NCBI GenBank assembly: GCA_964552655.1
Contig: CAZKHG010000022.1
Span: 1 to 48,424, forward strand
DNA length: 48,424 nt
Direction: 5' to 3'
Source of the DNA: CAZKHG01 sp964552655
Lineage (GTDB): Bacteria > Bacteroidota > Bacteroidia > Bacteroidales > Tenuifilaceae
Positions 17,604-26,336 of this stretch are shown in pieces (the first letter of the stretch is position 1; the number at the start of each line of letters is the position of its first letter). Below the pieces are notes generated by a model. That model did no database searches. It was not told where the DNA came from and was given only the letters and a program-made list of their open reading frames with translations. Both the position numbers and the translations under genes were made by a program.

Positions 17604-18485
17604 ATGCTGTTTTTAATACTTAGCATCTTTTCATCCACCCTCGTTTTTATCACGTTTAAAACAATCAATCAATTCAAAGTCAATATTTTAAGTGCAATAA
17701 TAATTAACTATTTTGTAGCCTGCTCAGCAGGTTTTTTTTTGAATTATAGCGACCAGTTCCCATCAGAAATTCATCAAGAAAAATGGTTCCTGCTTTCAAT
17801 TTTTCTTGGGATTCTTTTTATCGCAATGCTCTACGTTATTGGCATCAGTACCGATAAAGCGGGCGTTACAATAACAACCGTTGCAAGTAAAATGTCAGTT
17901 ATTTTCCCAATTTCATTCTCATTAATCCTTGATAATAACACTAACATAGCTCTTTTAAAGGTTATTGGAATAATCAGTACTTTGCTGGCAGTATTTTTAA
18001 CTCTATATAAAAAAATAGCAACAAAACCTGATTTAAAATCAATCTACTTGCCTTTGGTTCTCTTTGTTGGAATTGGTTTGGTGGACTCATTAATAAAATT
18101 TGCCCAGGCAAAATATGTTTCAAATGAGATTAACCCACTGTTTACAGCTATAACATTCGGTTTTGCCGGGTTAACAGGCATTTTCATTTTGATTTTTAAC
18201 CCGGTTGCTTTAAAAAGTTTTAAATTCCTGAAAACATGGATTCTTGGTATCCTTCTGGGTTTAGTGAATTTTGGAACCGTATATTTTCTGATAGGTGCAT
18301 TGAATCACATCGACCTAAACACGGGTAAACAAACCGAAAGCTTTGCCATTTTTGGTGTAAATAATATCTGCATAGTTGTCCTTTCTGCTTTAGTAGGATT
18401 GCTGGTTTTCAGGGAAAAGCTATCTAAGCTGAACTGGTTTGGAATTTCGCTATCACTAGTTGCTATTTTTCTGCTGACTTTTTGA
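17604..18485 (+). CDS. DMT-like integral membrane transporter
   Basis: 293 residues with about ten hydrophobic helices and a two-repeat layout like the EamA/DMT superfamily. It lacks the classic WG motif at the N-terminus, so it belongs to a divergent branch. A lysine-rich turn (YKKIATKPDLK) separates the two halves near residue 140. Substrate unknown. Its TGA stop overlaps the next start in a TGATG junction, so it is translationally coupled to the YigZ-family gene. Confidence 0.72.
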   Translation: MLFLILSIFSSTLVFITFKTINQFKVNILSAIIINYFVACSAGFFLNYSDQFPSEIHQEKWFLLSIFLGILFIAMLYVIGISTDKAGVTITTVASKMSVIFPISFSLILDNNTNIALLKVIGIISTLLAVFLTLYKKIATKPDLKSIYLPLVLFVGIGLVDSLIKFAQAKYVSNEINPLFTAITFGFAGLTGIFILIFNPVALKSFKFLKTWILGILLGLVNFGTVYFLIGALNHIDLNTGKQTESFAIFGVNNICIVVLSALVGLLVFREKLSKLNWFGISLSLVAIFLLTF

Positions 18486-19108
18486 TGAACATGAAGGAAT
18501 CCGCTGATACATACCAAACAATCGCAGCAAATGCTGAAGGGGTCTATAAGGAGAAAGGCAGTAAGTTCATTGCCCTCGCCTTCCCGGTTTCTGACGAGGG
18601 TGAAATCAAAGGAATTCTTGCCAATCTTAGAAAAGAATACCACGATGCCCGTCATCACTGTTATGCATATTCTTTAGGCTATAGCGGAAACCAATGGAGG
18701 GCAAATGATGATGGTGAACCCTCAGGTACGGCCGGACGACCAATCTACGGGCAGATTTTAAGTAAAAACATTACAAATGTTTTAATCGTTGTTATAAGGT
18801 ATTTTGGAGGAACAAAACTTGGAGTTTCCGGTCTAATAAACGCCTATAAAACAGCCGCGGCTGATGCTCTTGGAAATGCAAAAATTATTACAAAAACCAT
18901 TAATGATATTTATCAAATATCGTTTAATTTTATTGCATTAAATGACATGATGAAAATGATTAAGGACGAATCATTAGATCTGATCAGCCAGCAATTCAAT
19001 AATGATTGTCTGATTGAAGTTGGGATTAGAAAATCCAAAGTAGATGGCGTTTTAAGCAGGATTGGGAAGATTGAATCAGCAAGTATTCGTTTTATTAAAA
19101 CTATTTAG
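18485..19108 (+). CDS. yigZ: YigZ/IMPACT-family protein
   Basis: 207 residues from ATG 18485, which shares one base with the previous stop; ATG 18491 is the alternative. The N-terminal IMPACT domain has the signature YHDARHHCYAYSLG followed by NDDGEPSGTAGRPI (about residues 55-85) and RYFGGTKLGVSGL. A C-terminal DUF1949-like ferredoxin-fold domain follows. The eukaryotic homologue regulates Gcn2; the bacterial role is unclear, possibly in translation or RNA binding. A terminator follows at once. Confidence 0.9.
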   Translation: MNMKESADTYQTIAANAEGVYKEKGSKFIALAFPVSDEGEIKGILANLRKEYHDARHHCYAYSLGYSGNQWRANDDGEPSGTAGRPIYGQILSKNITNVLIVVIRYFGGTKLGVSGLINAYKTAAADALGNAKIITKTINDIYQISFNFIALNDMMKMIKDESLDLISQQFNNDCLIEVGIRKSKVDGVLSRIGKIESASIRFIKTI

Positions 19109-19113
19109 CCATG

Positions 19114-19136
19114 AAGCCCCTGATTGGGGCTTTTTT
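19114..19136 (+). terminator. Rho-independent terminator after yigZ
   Basis: AAGCCCC (19114-19120) and GGGGCTT (19126-19132) make a perfect 7-bp stem with a five-base loop, leading into a T run through 19136. Confidence 0.9.
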
Positions 19137-19194
19137 ATTGACCATTATACAACAATGTTTAAATTCAATTTATCAATAAATTAATATTAAACGG

Positions 19195-20103
19195 ATGAAA
19201 AACAGAAGTTTAGTTTCCATTAACGATCTGAGCAAAGATGAGATCCTGCAGGTTCTTAATCTTGCTGAAGAATTTGAAAAGAATCCCAGCCAGCAAATCC
19301 TGAATGGGAAAGTTGTTGCAACCCTCTTTTTCGAACCATCTACCAGAACCCGATTAAGCTTCGAAAGTGCTGTAAATCGCCTGGGAGGGCGAATAATCGG
19401 ATTCTCTGAGGCATCATCAACCAGCGTTTCCAAGGGAGAAAGCCTCAAGGATACCATCATGACGGTAGCTAATTATTCTGATCTGATTGTGATGCGACAT
19501 CCAATCGAAGGAAGCGCCCGGTACGCGAGTGAGGTTTCCAAGGTGCCAATTATCAATGCCGGCGATGGAGCCAACCAACACCCAACACAAACCCTGCTCG
19601 ACCTATACTCAATCCGAAAAACACAGGGAAAACTGGAAAACATCAGGATTGTTATGGTTGGCGATCTGAAGTATGGGAGAACCGTACACTCCCTTTTACA
19701 GGCCATGTCGCAGTTCCAGGCCTCGTTCACTTTTATTTCTCCCAAAGAACTGCAAATGCCTCAGGAGTATAAATTATTCCTGAAAGGGTTGGGGCTGAAA
19801 TTTGAGGAGCATTCCGAACTGGCAGATAATATCAAAGATGCTGATATTATCTACATGACAAGAGTTCAAAGGGAGAGGTTCTCCGATCCGGTAGAATACG
19901 AAAAAGTTAAGAATGTATATGTTCTTCAGAACAAAATGCTTGAAGGGACAAAGCCTAATATGAGAGTTTTACACCCATTGCCCCGAGTAAATGAAATATC
20001 TACCGATGTTGATGACAACACTAAGGCATACTATTTCCCACAGGCGCTCAATGGTGTTTACACCCGCATGGCAATCATGTCGTTAATCCTTGGTTTGAAA
20101 TAA
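19195..20103 (+). CDS. pyrB: Aspartate carbamoyltransferase catalytic subunit
   Basis: 302 residues, normal for the catalytic chain. Carbamoyl-phosphate-binding FEPSTRTRLSF is near residue 45, GDGANQHPTQTLLDLY in the middle, and MRVLHPLPRVNEI in the aspartate domain. It makes N-carbamoyl-aspartate, the first committed step of pyrimidine synthesis. The regulatory chain gene follows after 17 bases, indicating a class B holoenzyme with allosteric nucleotide control. No PyrR-type leader or attenuator is visible in the 58-base gap after the upstream terminator. Confidence 0.97.
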   Translation: MKNRSLVSINDLSKDEILQVLNLAEEFEKNPSQQILNGKVVATLFFEPSTRTRLSFESAVNRLGGRIIGFSEASSTSVSKGESLKDTIMTVANYSDLIVMRHPIEGSARYASEVSKVPIINAGDGANQHPTQTLLDLYSIRKTQGKLENIRIVMVGDLKYGRTVHSLLQAMSQFQASFTFISPKELQMPQEYKLFLKGLGLKFEEHSELADNIKDADIIYMTRVQRERFSDPVEYEKVKNVYVLQNKMLEGTKPNMRVLHPLPRVNEISTDVDDNTKAYYFPQALNGVYTRMAIMSLILGLK

Positions 20104-20120
20104 TTTAATGAATCAGAACT

Positions 20121-20579
20121 ATGAAAGATAAAAAGCAATTGAGTGTAAGTGCTATTCAGAATGGCACCGTAATAGATCATATTCCCGCCCAAAATCTTTT
20201 TAAGGTAATTTCCATTTTGGGTCTCGATAAAATTGGCAACCAGATTACTTTTGGTACGAACCTGGAAAGCCAAAGGCTCGGCAAAAAAGCAATCATCAAA
20301 ATAGCCGGGAAATATTTTGAGAAGGATGAGATTAACCGAATAGCAGTGGTTGCCCCTTCGGCAAAACTGAATATCATTAAAGACTACGAAGTGGTCGAGA
20401 AAATGCTCGTGGATGTTCCTGAAGATATCTCCGGGATAATTCGGTGCGTCAACCCGAAGTGCATAACCAATAACGAGAAGGTATTAACAAAATTCAAGGT
20501 GGTTGACAAAAAAACGGTTTCCCTAAAATGCCACTATTGTGAAAAGATAACTGATCAGGAGCACATGGAGTATTTATAA
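20121..20579 (+). CDS. pyrI: Aspartate carbamoyltransferase regulatory subunit
   Basis: 152 residues. The N-terminal allosteric domain begins LSVSAIQNGTVIDHIPA, which includes the nucleotide-binding His/Asp region. The C-terminal zinc domain has four cysteines in the classic C-x4-C ... C-x2-C pattern (CVNPKC ... CHYC). It binds CTP/ATP and links catalytic trimers. Its pairing with pyrB is typical of Bacteroidota. Confidence 0.96.
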   Translation: MKDKKQLSVSAIQNGTVIDHIPAQNLFKVISILGLDKIGNQITFGTNLESQRLGKKAIIKIAGKYFEKDEINRIAVVAPSAKLNIIKDYEVVEKMLVDVPEDISGIIRCVNPKCITNNEKVLTKFKVVDKKTVSLKCHYCEKITDQEHMEYL

Positions 20580-20617
20580 GATATGATAAGCTGAGGTTCA
20601 GTGTAGCTTATAAAAAT

Positions 20618-20649
20618 AAAAAACCCCCTTTAAATATCGGGGGTTTTTT
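20618..20649. terminator. Bidirectional terminator between pyrI and hsp20
   Basis: AAAAAACCCCC (20618-20628) and GGGGGTTTTTT (20639-20649) form a symmetric stem with A and T runs on both sides, so it can end both convergent transcripts. Confidence 0.92.
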
Positions 20650-20650
20650 A

Positions 20651-21082
20651 TTAGGCTACCGAAATCTGACGAACAGGTTTTACCTTTGCCTCTTCTCTTT
20701 TTGGAATTGATATTGATAAAATCCCATCCTTGTAGTTTGCTTTGATTTTCTCTGAATCAATAGTATCGGGCAAAGTGAAGACTCTCTTGAATGAGTTGTA
20801 ACAAAATTCATTGCGAAGAATTTTCCCGTTTGCTTCGTCATTGTTTACCTCTTTCAGACTTGAAACCTCCAGGATATTGTTGTTTAAATCGATTTTGAAA
20901 TCCTTCTTCTCAAAACCCGGTACTGCAAACTCAATGGTGAAACTTTCGTCTCCTTCCATTATGTTAACAGCAGGCATGGTACTGTTATACCTCTCGTGGG
21001 ATATACCACCCAAAAAGTTGTCATTTAAAAGTTCATCCAATAAACTTGGCATGTAAACTCTTTTTCTTAGCATTGGAATCAT
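20651..21082 (-). CDS. Small heat shock protein, Hsp20/alpha-crystallin family
   Basis: 143 residues: a short N-terminal arm with SLLDELLNDNFLGG, an alpha-crystallin domain (about 36-135) with FAVPGFEKKDFKIDLNNNIL and the closing YKDGILSISIPKRE (A-x-GIL class motif), and a short C-terminal extension. It is an ATP-independent holdase of the cytoplasm. It has an unusually strong Shine-Dalgarno and a long upstream region with repeated motifs, consistent with high regulated expression. Confidence 0.95.
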   Translation of the reverse strand: MIPMLRKRVYMPSLLDELLNDNFLGGISHERYNSTMPAVNIMEGDESFTIEFAVPGFEKKDFKIDLNNNILEVSSLKEVNNDEANGKILRNEFCYNSFKRVFTLPDTIDSEKIKANYKDGILSISIPKREEAKVKPVRQISVA

Positions 21083-21090
21083 AATTTAAT

Positions 21091-21097
21091 CCTCCTT
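21091..21097 (-). promoter_or_regulatory. Strong Shine-Dalgarno of hsp20
   Basis: The minus strand reads AAGGAGG eight bases before the ATG at 21082. Most genes in the window lack such a site, so this one probably supports high-level translation and fixes the start. Confidence 0.75.
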
Positions 21098-21145
21098 TTA
21101 TTTAGTTGTTATTATTTCTTTTTTAATGTATAACTGTTCAATCAA

Positions 21146-21209
21146 GGTACGTACCATTTTATAAAATAAGCCATATTGTCATATTGATTTATAATTATAA
21201 GCCATATTG
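21146..21209. promoter_or_regulatory. Repeated motif and palindrome in the hsp20 / hybrid kinase divergent region
   Basis: ATAAGCCATATTG occurs twice in direct orientation (21166-21178 and 21197-21209), 31 bases apart or about three helical turns, with an AT palindrome between the copies. A 10-bp palindrome, GGTACGTACC, is at 21146-21155. The arrangement looks like operator DNA for a dimeric regulator. No CIRCE element is seen. No regulator is assigned. Confidence 0.4.
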
Positions 21210-21279
21210 GCATTGTCTGGTTAATTTTATCACATGGAAAAATTTTTATATCTTTTGCAGGATTTATTGAAAATTAATA

Positions 21280-23637
21280 GTGAGCAGTAACAGAAGTAAT
21301 ATAGAATCGGAATTGGCGAAAACCAGAAAAGAGCTAAATGCACTAAGAGCAGAACACGCCCTGTTAAAAGAGCTGGTTTATAGCAACGAAGCCGGTTTGT
21401 TTTTCATTCAGGATAATCGGATAATATTCTGCAACCCCTATTTCAGCAAGCTAACAGGGTATTCTGAAAATGAATTGCTAAACCTTAATTACTTTGAAAT
21501 TATTCATCCCCGGGATAAAAAACTGATTAAGCTTTTATTCCAAAATGATTTCGATGAGATCAGGCAAAAAAAATCTAACAGCTACACCTTTAGGATACTA
21601 ACCAAAGACGGTGAGCTTAAGTGGCTTAAAACTAATGTATCAGTTATTGAGTGGAATGGTAAACTTGCGCAGCTAAATTCATGTTTTGATATTACCCAGC
21701 AAAAAGAAGCTGAGAATAAACTAATAGAAGAAGAGCAGAATTTCAGGGTACTGGTTAATGCATTTGAAGATCTGATATTTATTTTTAACAAAAATGGGAA
21801 TGTAATCCAGACTAATCAGGCGGTAATAAATAAGCTAGGCTACCCGGAACATGAGTTACTGCTAAAACCATTTAAAAGTTTCCTCAATTTTGATGAGAGC
21901 GATCTCAACCAGCTCATTCAAAGCGCATTTCAGGGCAAAAAATGCATTTTCCTCTCCAACCTTATCTCCAAAAAAAAGGTACTTATTCCAGTAGAAATAC
22001 GCCTTTTCAATGGCACATGGAGTAATAAGGATGTAATATTTGGAATTTGTCAGGATATTTCGGTTAGGGTAAAAGCCGAAAGGGCAATTAAGCTCTCGGA
22101 GGAGAAATTTTCTAAAGCTTTCAACTCCAGCGCAGTAATGATGACCATTAGCACATTTAAACTGGGAACATACATTGATGTTAATGATACTTTTCTTAAA
22201 CTGACAGGGTTAAAGAAAAAAGAAATCATTGGGAAAACATCACATGAGCTTGGCATTTTTAAGGAGATTGGCCAACGTGAGCAAATGCTAGAATATATAG
22301 ATAAACACCAGAAAATTACAGATCAGGAGGTTACCCTGATCCCCAAAAAAGGAGGTAAACTTATTTGTTTATTCTCAGCCGAAGTAATCAACATACAAAA
22401 TGAAAAATGCCTGCTTGCCGTACTTAGTGACATAACCCAGCGAAAACAAATTGAGGGGGAATTGATTAAGGCTAAGGAACTGGCCGAAGAGGCCAGCAAA
22501 GCCAAAGAGCAGTTCCTTTCAACCATGAGCCATGAAATAAGAACCCCGATGAACGCTGTGATTGGCATGACCAATATATTGTTGAATGAAAATCCAAAAC
22601 CCGAACAGCTGCCCAATTTAACCGCCCTGAAATATTCAGCAGAAAACCTATTGGCTTTACTGAATGACATACTGGATTTCAGTAAGATAGAAGCGGGGAA
22701 AATTGAAATAAGCAGCTTACCTATTGATATTAAAACTACCGCTGAAAACCTCAGAAACAGCTTTGATCAGCTCGCAAAAGAAAAAGGTATTGAATTGAAA
22801 ACTAGTATTGATAAACGAATACCCTTAAATCTGTTGGGTGATCAGGTAAGAATCAACCAGGTTCTAACCAACCTGATTGGCAATGCCCTGAAATTTACCG
22901 AAAAAGGTTCTGTTGAATTGTCACTAAAATTGGTGAAAGATCTCAAAAATTCTGCTCATATAGCCTTTTCTATTTCCGATACTGGAATTGGTATAAATAA
23001 AAATTTCCTGGGTAGCATTTTCAGGGAGTTTACCCAGGTCAATGCAGAGACTACCCGCAGGTTTGGTGGAACCGGACTTGGTTTGGCCATCTCCCAGCGG
23101 TTGGTCAAATTACAAGGTGGTTCAATTAAGGTGAGAAGCATACCTGAAAAGGGTTCAACCTTCTACTTCACCCTTAAGCTAAGCAAGTATGATCCCAGCC
23201 TAATTAAAAATCAAAATGTTGAGATTCTTGAAGAGAAACTAATATTTAGCAAACCATACAAAATTCTAGTTGTTGAGGATAATGAAATAAATAAGCTGAT
23301 TGCCGAAAAATTCCTGGTAAAATGGGGACTAGCCGTGGATCATGCTGAAAATGGGAAAGAAGCCATTGATAAGATTTCGGAAAACAGCTACGATCTGATC
23401 CTTATGGATTTGGAAATGCCGGTAATGAGCGGCTATGAAGCAACAACCATAATCAGAAGTTTGCCAGATGCTACAAAATCCAAAGTACCCATAATTGCCT
23501 TAACTGCATCGGCAATGCAGGATATCCAGAGGAAAATTTACAGTCTGGGCATGAACGATTTCGTGATTAAACCATTTAACCCTGCCGAACTTCGTAAAAT
23601 TTTGTTCTATCATCTTGAAAACCAAAATAAAAATTGA
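21280..23637 (+). CDS. PAS-domain hybrid sensor histidine kinase/response regulator
   Basis: 785 residues from GTG 21280. A short coiled coil (about 1-25), three PAS domains (about 25-140, 150-265, 275-395), an HisKA domain with phospho-acceptor His418 in MSHEIRTPMNAVIG, a HATPase domain with GTGLGLAISQRLV, and a C-terminal receiver with phospho-Asp710 in LILMDLEMPVMSGYEA. There is no membrane segment, so it is a cytoplasmic sensor. No partner regulator or Hpt gene is adjacent. Divergent from hsp20, which raises but does not prove a stress-signalling link. Confidence 0.93.
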   Translation: MSSNRSNIESELAKTRKELNALRAEHALLKELVYSNEAGLFFIQDNRIIFCNPYFSKLTGYSENELLNLNYFEIIHPRDKKLIKLLFQNDFDEIRQKKSNSYTFRILTKDGELKWLKTNVSVIEWNGKLAQLNSCFDITQQKEAENKLIEEEQNFRVLVNAFEDLIFIFNKNGNVIQTNQAVINKLGYPEHELLLKPFKSFLNFDESDLNQLIQSAFQGKKCIFLSNLISKKKVLIPVEIRLFNGTWSNKDVIFGICQDISVRVKAERAIKLSEEKFSKAFNSSAVMMTISTFKLGTYIDVNDTFLKLTGLKKKEIIGKTSHELGIFKEIGQREQMLEYIDKHQKITDQEVTLIPKKGGKLICLFSAEVINIQNEKCLLAVLSDITQRKQIEGELIKAKELAEEASKAKEQFLSTMSHEIRTPMNAVIGMTNILLNENPKPEQLPNLTALKYSAENLLALLNDILDFSKIEAGKIEISSLPIDIKTTAENLRNSFDQLAKEKGIELKTSIDKRIPLNLLGDQVRINQVLTNLIGNALKFTEKGSVELSLKLVKDLKNSAHIAFSISDTGIGINKNFLGSIFREFTQVNAETTRRFGGTGLGLAISQRLVKLQGGSIKVRSIPEKGSTFYFTLKLSKYDPSLIKNQNVEILEEKLIFSKPYKILVVEDNEINKLIAEKFLVKWGLAVDHAENGKEAIDKISENSYDLILMDLEMPVMSGYEATTIIRSLPDATKSKVPIIALTASAMQDIQRKIYSLGMNDFVIKPFNPAELRKILFYHLENQNKN

Positions 23638-23684
23638 AACAGTAGCAACTCATCATTTTTTAGCTAAAACTAATAACTCATGCT

Positions 23685-24170
23685 ATGGTCAGAAGAATTT
23701 TGTGGGCAATTATTCTAATTTTCACTTCATTCACTATAAAAGCTCAGGATAGTATTCCGGAACTTAACCGGAAGATAGTTCAATTTATAGACAGCGTAAT
23801 GAATACAAAAGTTGATCGGGGTGAGTGCTGGGATCTGGCAAACCGGGCCTTGACCATGATTAATGCGGATTGGGATCACGAGTATAAATACGGGAAAGCG
23901 CTTAACCCTAGCAAGGATATTATTTACCCGGGCGATATCATTCAATTCGAAGGGGTAAAAGTTAAATACCAGCAAGGCAACACCACTTATACTGAAATGA
24001 TGGAGCACCACACAGCCATTGTTTATAAAGTTTATGCAAGGGGAGTTTACGAGCTGGCCCATCAGAACACAAACTTCTCTGGAAGGAAAGTGGGGCTTAG
24101 CAAACTGGATATCAACACTATTACAAAAGGGAAAATTAAAATTTACCGCCCAACCTTATCACTGAAATAG
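23685..24170 (+). CDS. Secreted small protein, probable CHAP/NlpC-P60-like cysteine hydrolase fold
   Basis: 161 residues with a signal peptide (about 1-20, ending IKAQ). A GECWDLANRAL segment (Cys near residue 48), a GDIIQFEG strand, then MEHHTAIVYKV (His near residue 109) and YELAHQNTNF follow. The Cys, His, and later polar-residue order resembles papain-like CHAP amidase domains. Family assignment is by pattern only. No obvious partner; the gene is followed by a TlpA-like gene after 25 bases. Confidence 0.55.
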   Translation: MVRRILWAIILIFTSFTIKAQDSIPELNRKIVQFIDSVMNTKVDRGECWDLANRALTMINADWDHEYKYGKALNPSKDIIYPGDIIQFEGVKVKYQQGNTTYTEMMEHHTAIVYKVYARGVYELAHQNTNFSGRKVGLSKLDINTITKGKIKIYRPTLSLK

Positions 24171-24195
24171 TTAAACAAAACTTATATAGGTTTTT

Positions 24196-25569
24196 ATGCA
24201 GAATTTGAGTACAAAAATTAATGCCATTTTATTTTTTTCATTGATCCTGGCCCTACCCTATAATTCTATAGCCCAAACCAAAATCCAAATCAAAGTTAAG
24301 CAAACACATACTTCTTTTGCAAAACTTTTTTTCCTGAAACCTGATAATGAGGTTATTGTTGATTCTGTCTATAAAACCAGTAGCGACCAGTTTAATTTTC
24401 AACTCCGCAATAATTATGAAAGAGGATTGTATAAACTTAGAATTGGCAAAAACATTAGCTTTGATTTTATTGTGGGTGAAGAGCCTGAAATAATCCTGGA
24501 AACCGTAATATTTGCCGTTGAGGATAGCCTGAAATCCATTAAATCTGATGAAAATAAAATCTATATTCAGTACCGGAAGTTAAAACGGGATGAATCACAG
24601 CTATCGTGGTTACTGAGTTCAGCCAGAAGTTACTATTCCGTTACCTCACCATTTGGGTATGCTTTGGATGATGAAATCTTTAGGATTAAGAGTGAGTTTA
24701 ATAAATCCGCATTTAACCTGGCTAAAAATAACCCTGGTTTACTCACATCCAAGTTAATACAACTTGATCTTCGACCTATAGTTCCAAAAGGGTTAAGTAA
24801 TGCTGAACAGCGTTCATACTCACTTATACATTGGTGGGAAAACTCTGACCTAAACGATTCGGCTCTGCTAAACTTCAAGGAGTTGAATAAAAAACTTTGG
24901 GATTATCTCGATTTAATATTTAATGACAATCTGGATAAAGAAGAACAGGATTCCGCATTTATCGAAGGAGTTAAAGTAGTTTTAAGCCTTAATGCTGATG
25001 TCAGTATAAAAAACTATTTCAGAAACTCAATTTACCAGGAGCTTGTGGAAACGGATTACAAATCAGTTGCTGATTATGTTGTCAGTTTGCCAGTTAAAGG
25101 GCTTACACCAATTATTCGAAATGATGAATATAACCTAAGAAATGATAACTCAATTAAACCTGGGCAAAAAGCTATGGATTTTAAAATAACCGGCAGGAAC
25201 GGTAAAACAAAAATCTCCGAAATTAAATCCAGGTATAAGCTGTTGGTGTTCTGGTCGAGCTGGTGCCCACATTGCCTTGAGATGCTACCGGAACTTAAGC
25301 GGGTTTATCAAATCTACAGGAATAAAGGATTTGAGGTTATTGCCATCTCTATTGATGAAGAGGTTGATAGCTGTAATGCTGTTATCGCAGATAATAAGCT
25401 GGACTGGGTCAACGATAATATCAATAATCTCTCATCGGGTAAAATAATGGACAGATTCAAGGTTGATGAAACCCCTAAGTTTTTCTTGCTTGATCGGAGT
25501 TTAACCCTGATCTCTGTCCCTTCAAATGTTAAGCAGCTGGAAGTTAAACTCAGGAAGTTACTTAAGTAA
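24196..25569 (+). CDS. TlpA-like thioredoxin-family protein with N-terminal DUF4369-like domain
   Basis: 457 residues: signal peptide (about 1-27), a beta-rich N-terminal region (about 30-130) like DUF4369, a helical middle, and a thioredoxin fold (about 320-457). The active site Cys357-Pro-His-Cys360 sits in FWSSWCPHCLEMLPEL. Bacteroidota use many such periplasmic thiol-disulfide oxidoreductases, often tied to nutrient stress or cytochrome maturation. It should act as a periplasmic reductase or resistance protein; the substrate is unknown. Confidence 0.88.
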   Translation: MQNLSTKINAILFFSLILALPYNSIAQTKIQIKVKQTHTSFAKLFFLKPDNEVIVDSVYKTSSDQFNFQLRNNYERGLYKLRIGKNISFDFIVGEEPEIILETVIFAVEDSLKSIKSDENKIYIQYRKLKRDESQLSWLLSSARSYYSVTSPFGYALDDEIFRIKSEFNKSAFNLAKNNPGLLTSKLIQLDLRPIVPKGLSNAEQRSYSLIHWWENSDLNDSALLNFKELNKKLWDYLDLIFNDNLDKEEQDSAFIEGVKVVLSLNADVSIKNYFRNSIYQELVETDYKSVADYVVSLPVKGLTPIIRNDEYNLRNDNSIKPGQKAMDFKITGRNGKTKISEIKSRYKLLVFWSSWCPHCLEMLPELKRVYQIYRNKGFEVIAISIDEEVDSCNAVIADNKLDWVNDNINNLSSGKIMDRFKVDETPKFFLLDRSLTLISVPSNVKQLEVKLRKLLK

Positions 25570-25615
25570 ATTTTTAATCTAAAACACCCAAACTTTCATA
25601 TTTGCGAATGATGGT

Positions 25616-25623
25616 TATCTTTG
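25616..25623 (+). promoter_or_regulatory. -7 promoter element for the DedA gene
   Basis: TATCTTTG matches TAnnTTTG exactly, 23 bases before the ATG at 25647. The -33 site is weak. Confidence 0.45.
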
Positions 25624-25646
25624 CTGCTCCACTTTAAACGAATTAT

Positions 25647-26309
25647 ATGCTGGAATTCTTTCAATGGCTTATAGATTGGTACATGGTAAATATGAGTTAT
25701 CTCGCCATTTTAATTCTTATGGCATTAGAAAGCACATTTATTCCTGTTCCTTCTGAAATTGTTATACCTCCAGCTGCATGGAAAGCTGCTGCTGGTGGCC
25801 TAAATATTTGGTTTGTTATCATCTCTGCAACTCTTGGCGCAGTAATTGGTGCATTGATTAACTACTCTTTAGCCCGATGGCTTGGCAGGGCAATTGTGTA
25901 CAGCTTTGCTGAATCGAAAATTGGAAAAATATTCTTATTGAACAGACAAAAAGTTGAACATGCCGAAGCCTATTTTGTAAGACATGGGAGAAGTTCGACG
26001 TTCATTGGGCGATTGGTTCCCGGAGTTCGCCATTTAATATCAATACCCGCAGGATTGGCCAAGATGAATGTAAAACAACTAATTTTATTCACAGTTTTAG
26101 GCTCTTCAATATGGCATACCTTGTTGGCTTTTTTAACAGTGTATGTTTATAGAATATCTCCTACATCAATGCAAAAAGAGACCATTGATATTAAAGAACT
26201 GGCGAATCTTTTATCACCCTATATGCATGAGATTTCGTTTATTCTACTGGGGATTGGTGCTGCCTTTGTTATTTACCTGGTTATCAGGTATAAAAAAAGC
26301 CAAGTGTGA
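25647..26309 (+). CDS. DedA-family membrane protein
   Basis: 220 residues with about five to six membrane segments. The family motifs are present: ESTFIPVPSEIVIPPAA in the first re-entrant region, and a VRHGRSSTFIGRLVPGVRHLISIPAG segment with the conserved F/IxGR(L)xPxxR. DedA proteins are thought to flip undecaprenyl phosphate or phosphatidylethanolamine and to affect membrane homeostasis. The C-terminal helix ends in a short basic tail. It is convergent with the TPR gene. Confidence 0.92.
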   Translation: MLEFFQWLIDWYMVNMSYLAILILMALESTFIPVPSEIVIPPAAWKAAAGGLNIWFVIISATLGAVIGALINYSLARWLGRAIVYSFAESKIGKIFLLNRQKVEHAEAYFVRHGRSSTFIGRLVPGVRHLISIPAGLAKMNVKQLILFTVLGSSIWHTLLAFLTVYVYRISPTSMQKETIDIKELANLLSPYMHEISFILLGIGAAFVIYLVIRYKKSQV

Positions 26310-26336
26310 TATTCAGAAAATAGCACATTGCAGCCA

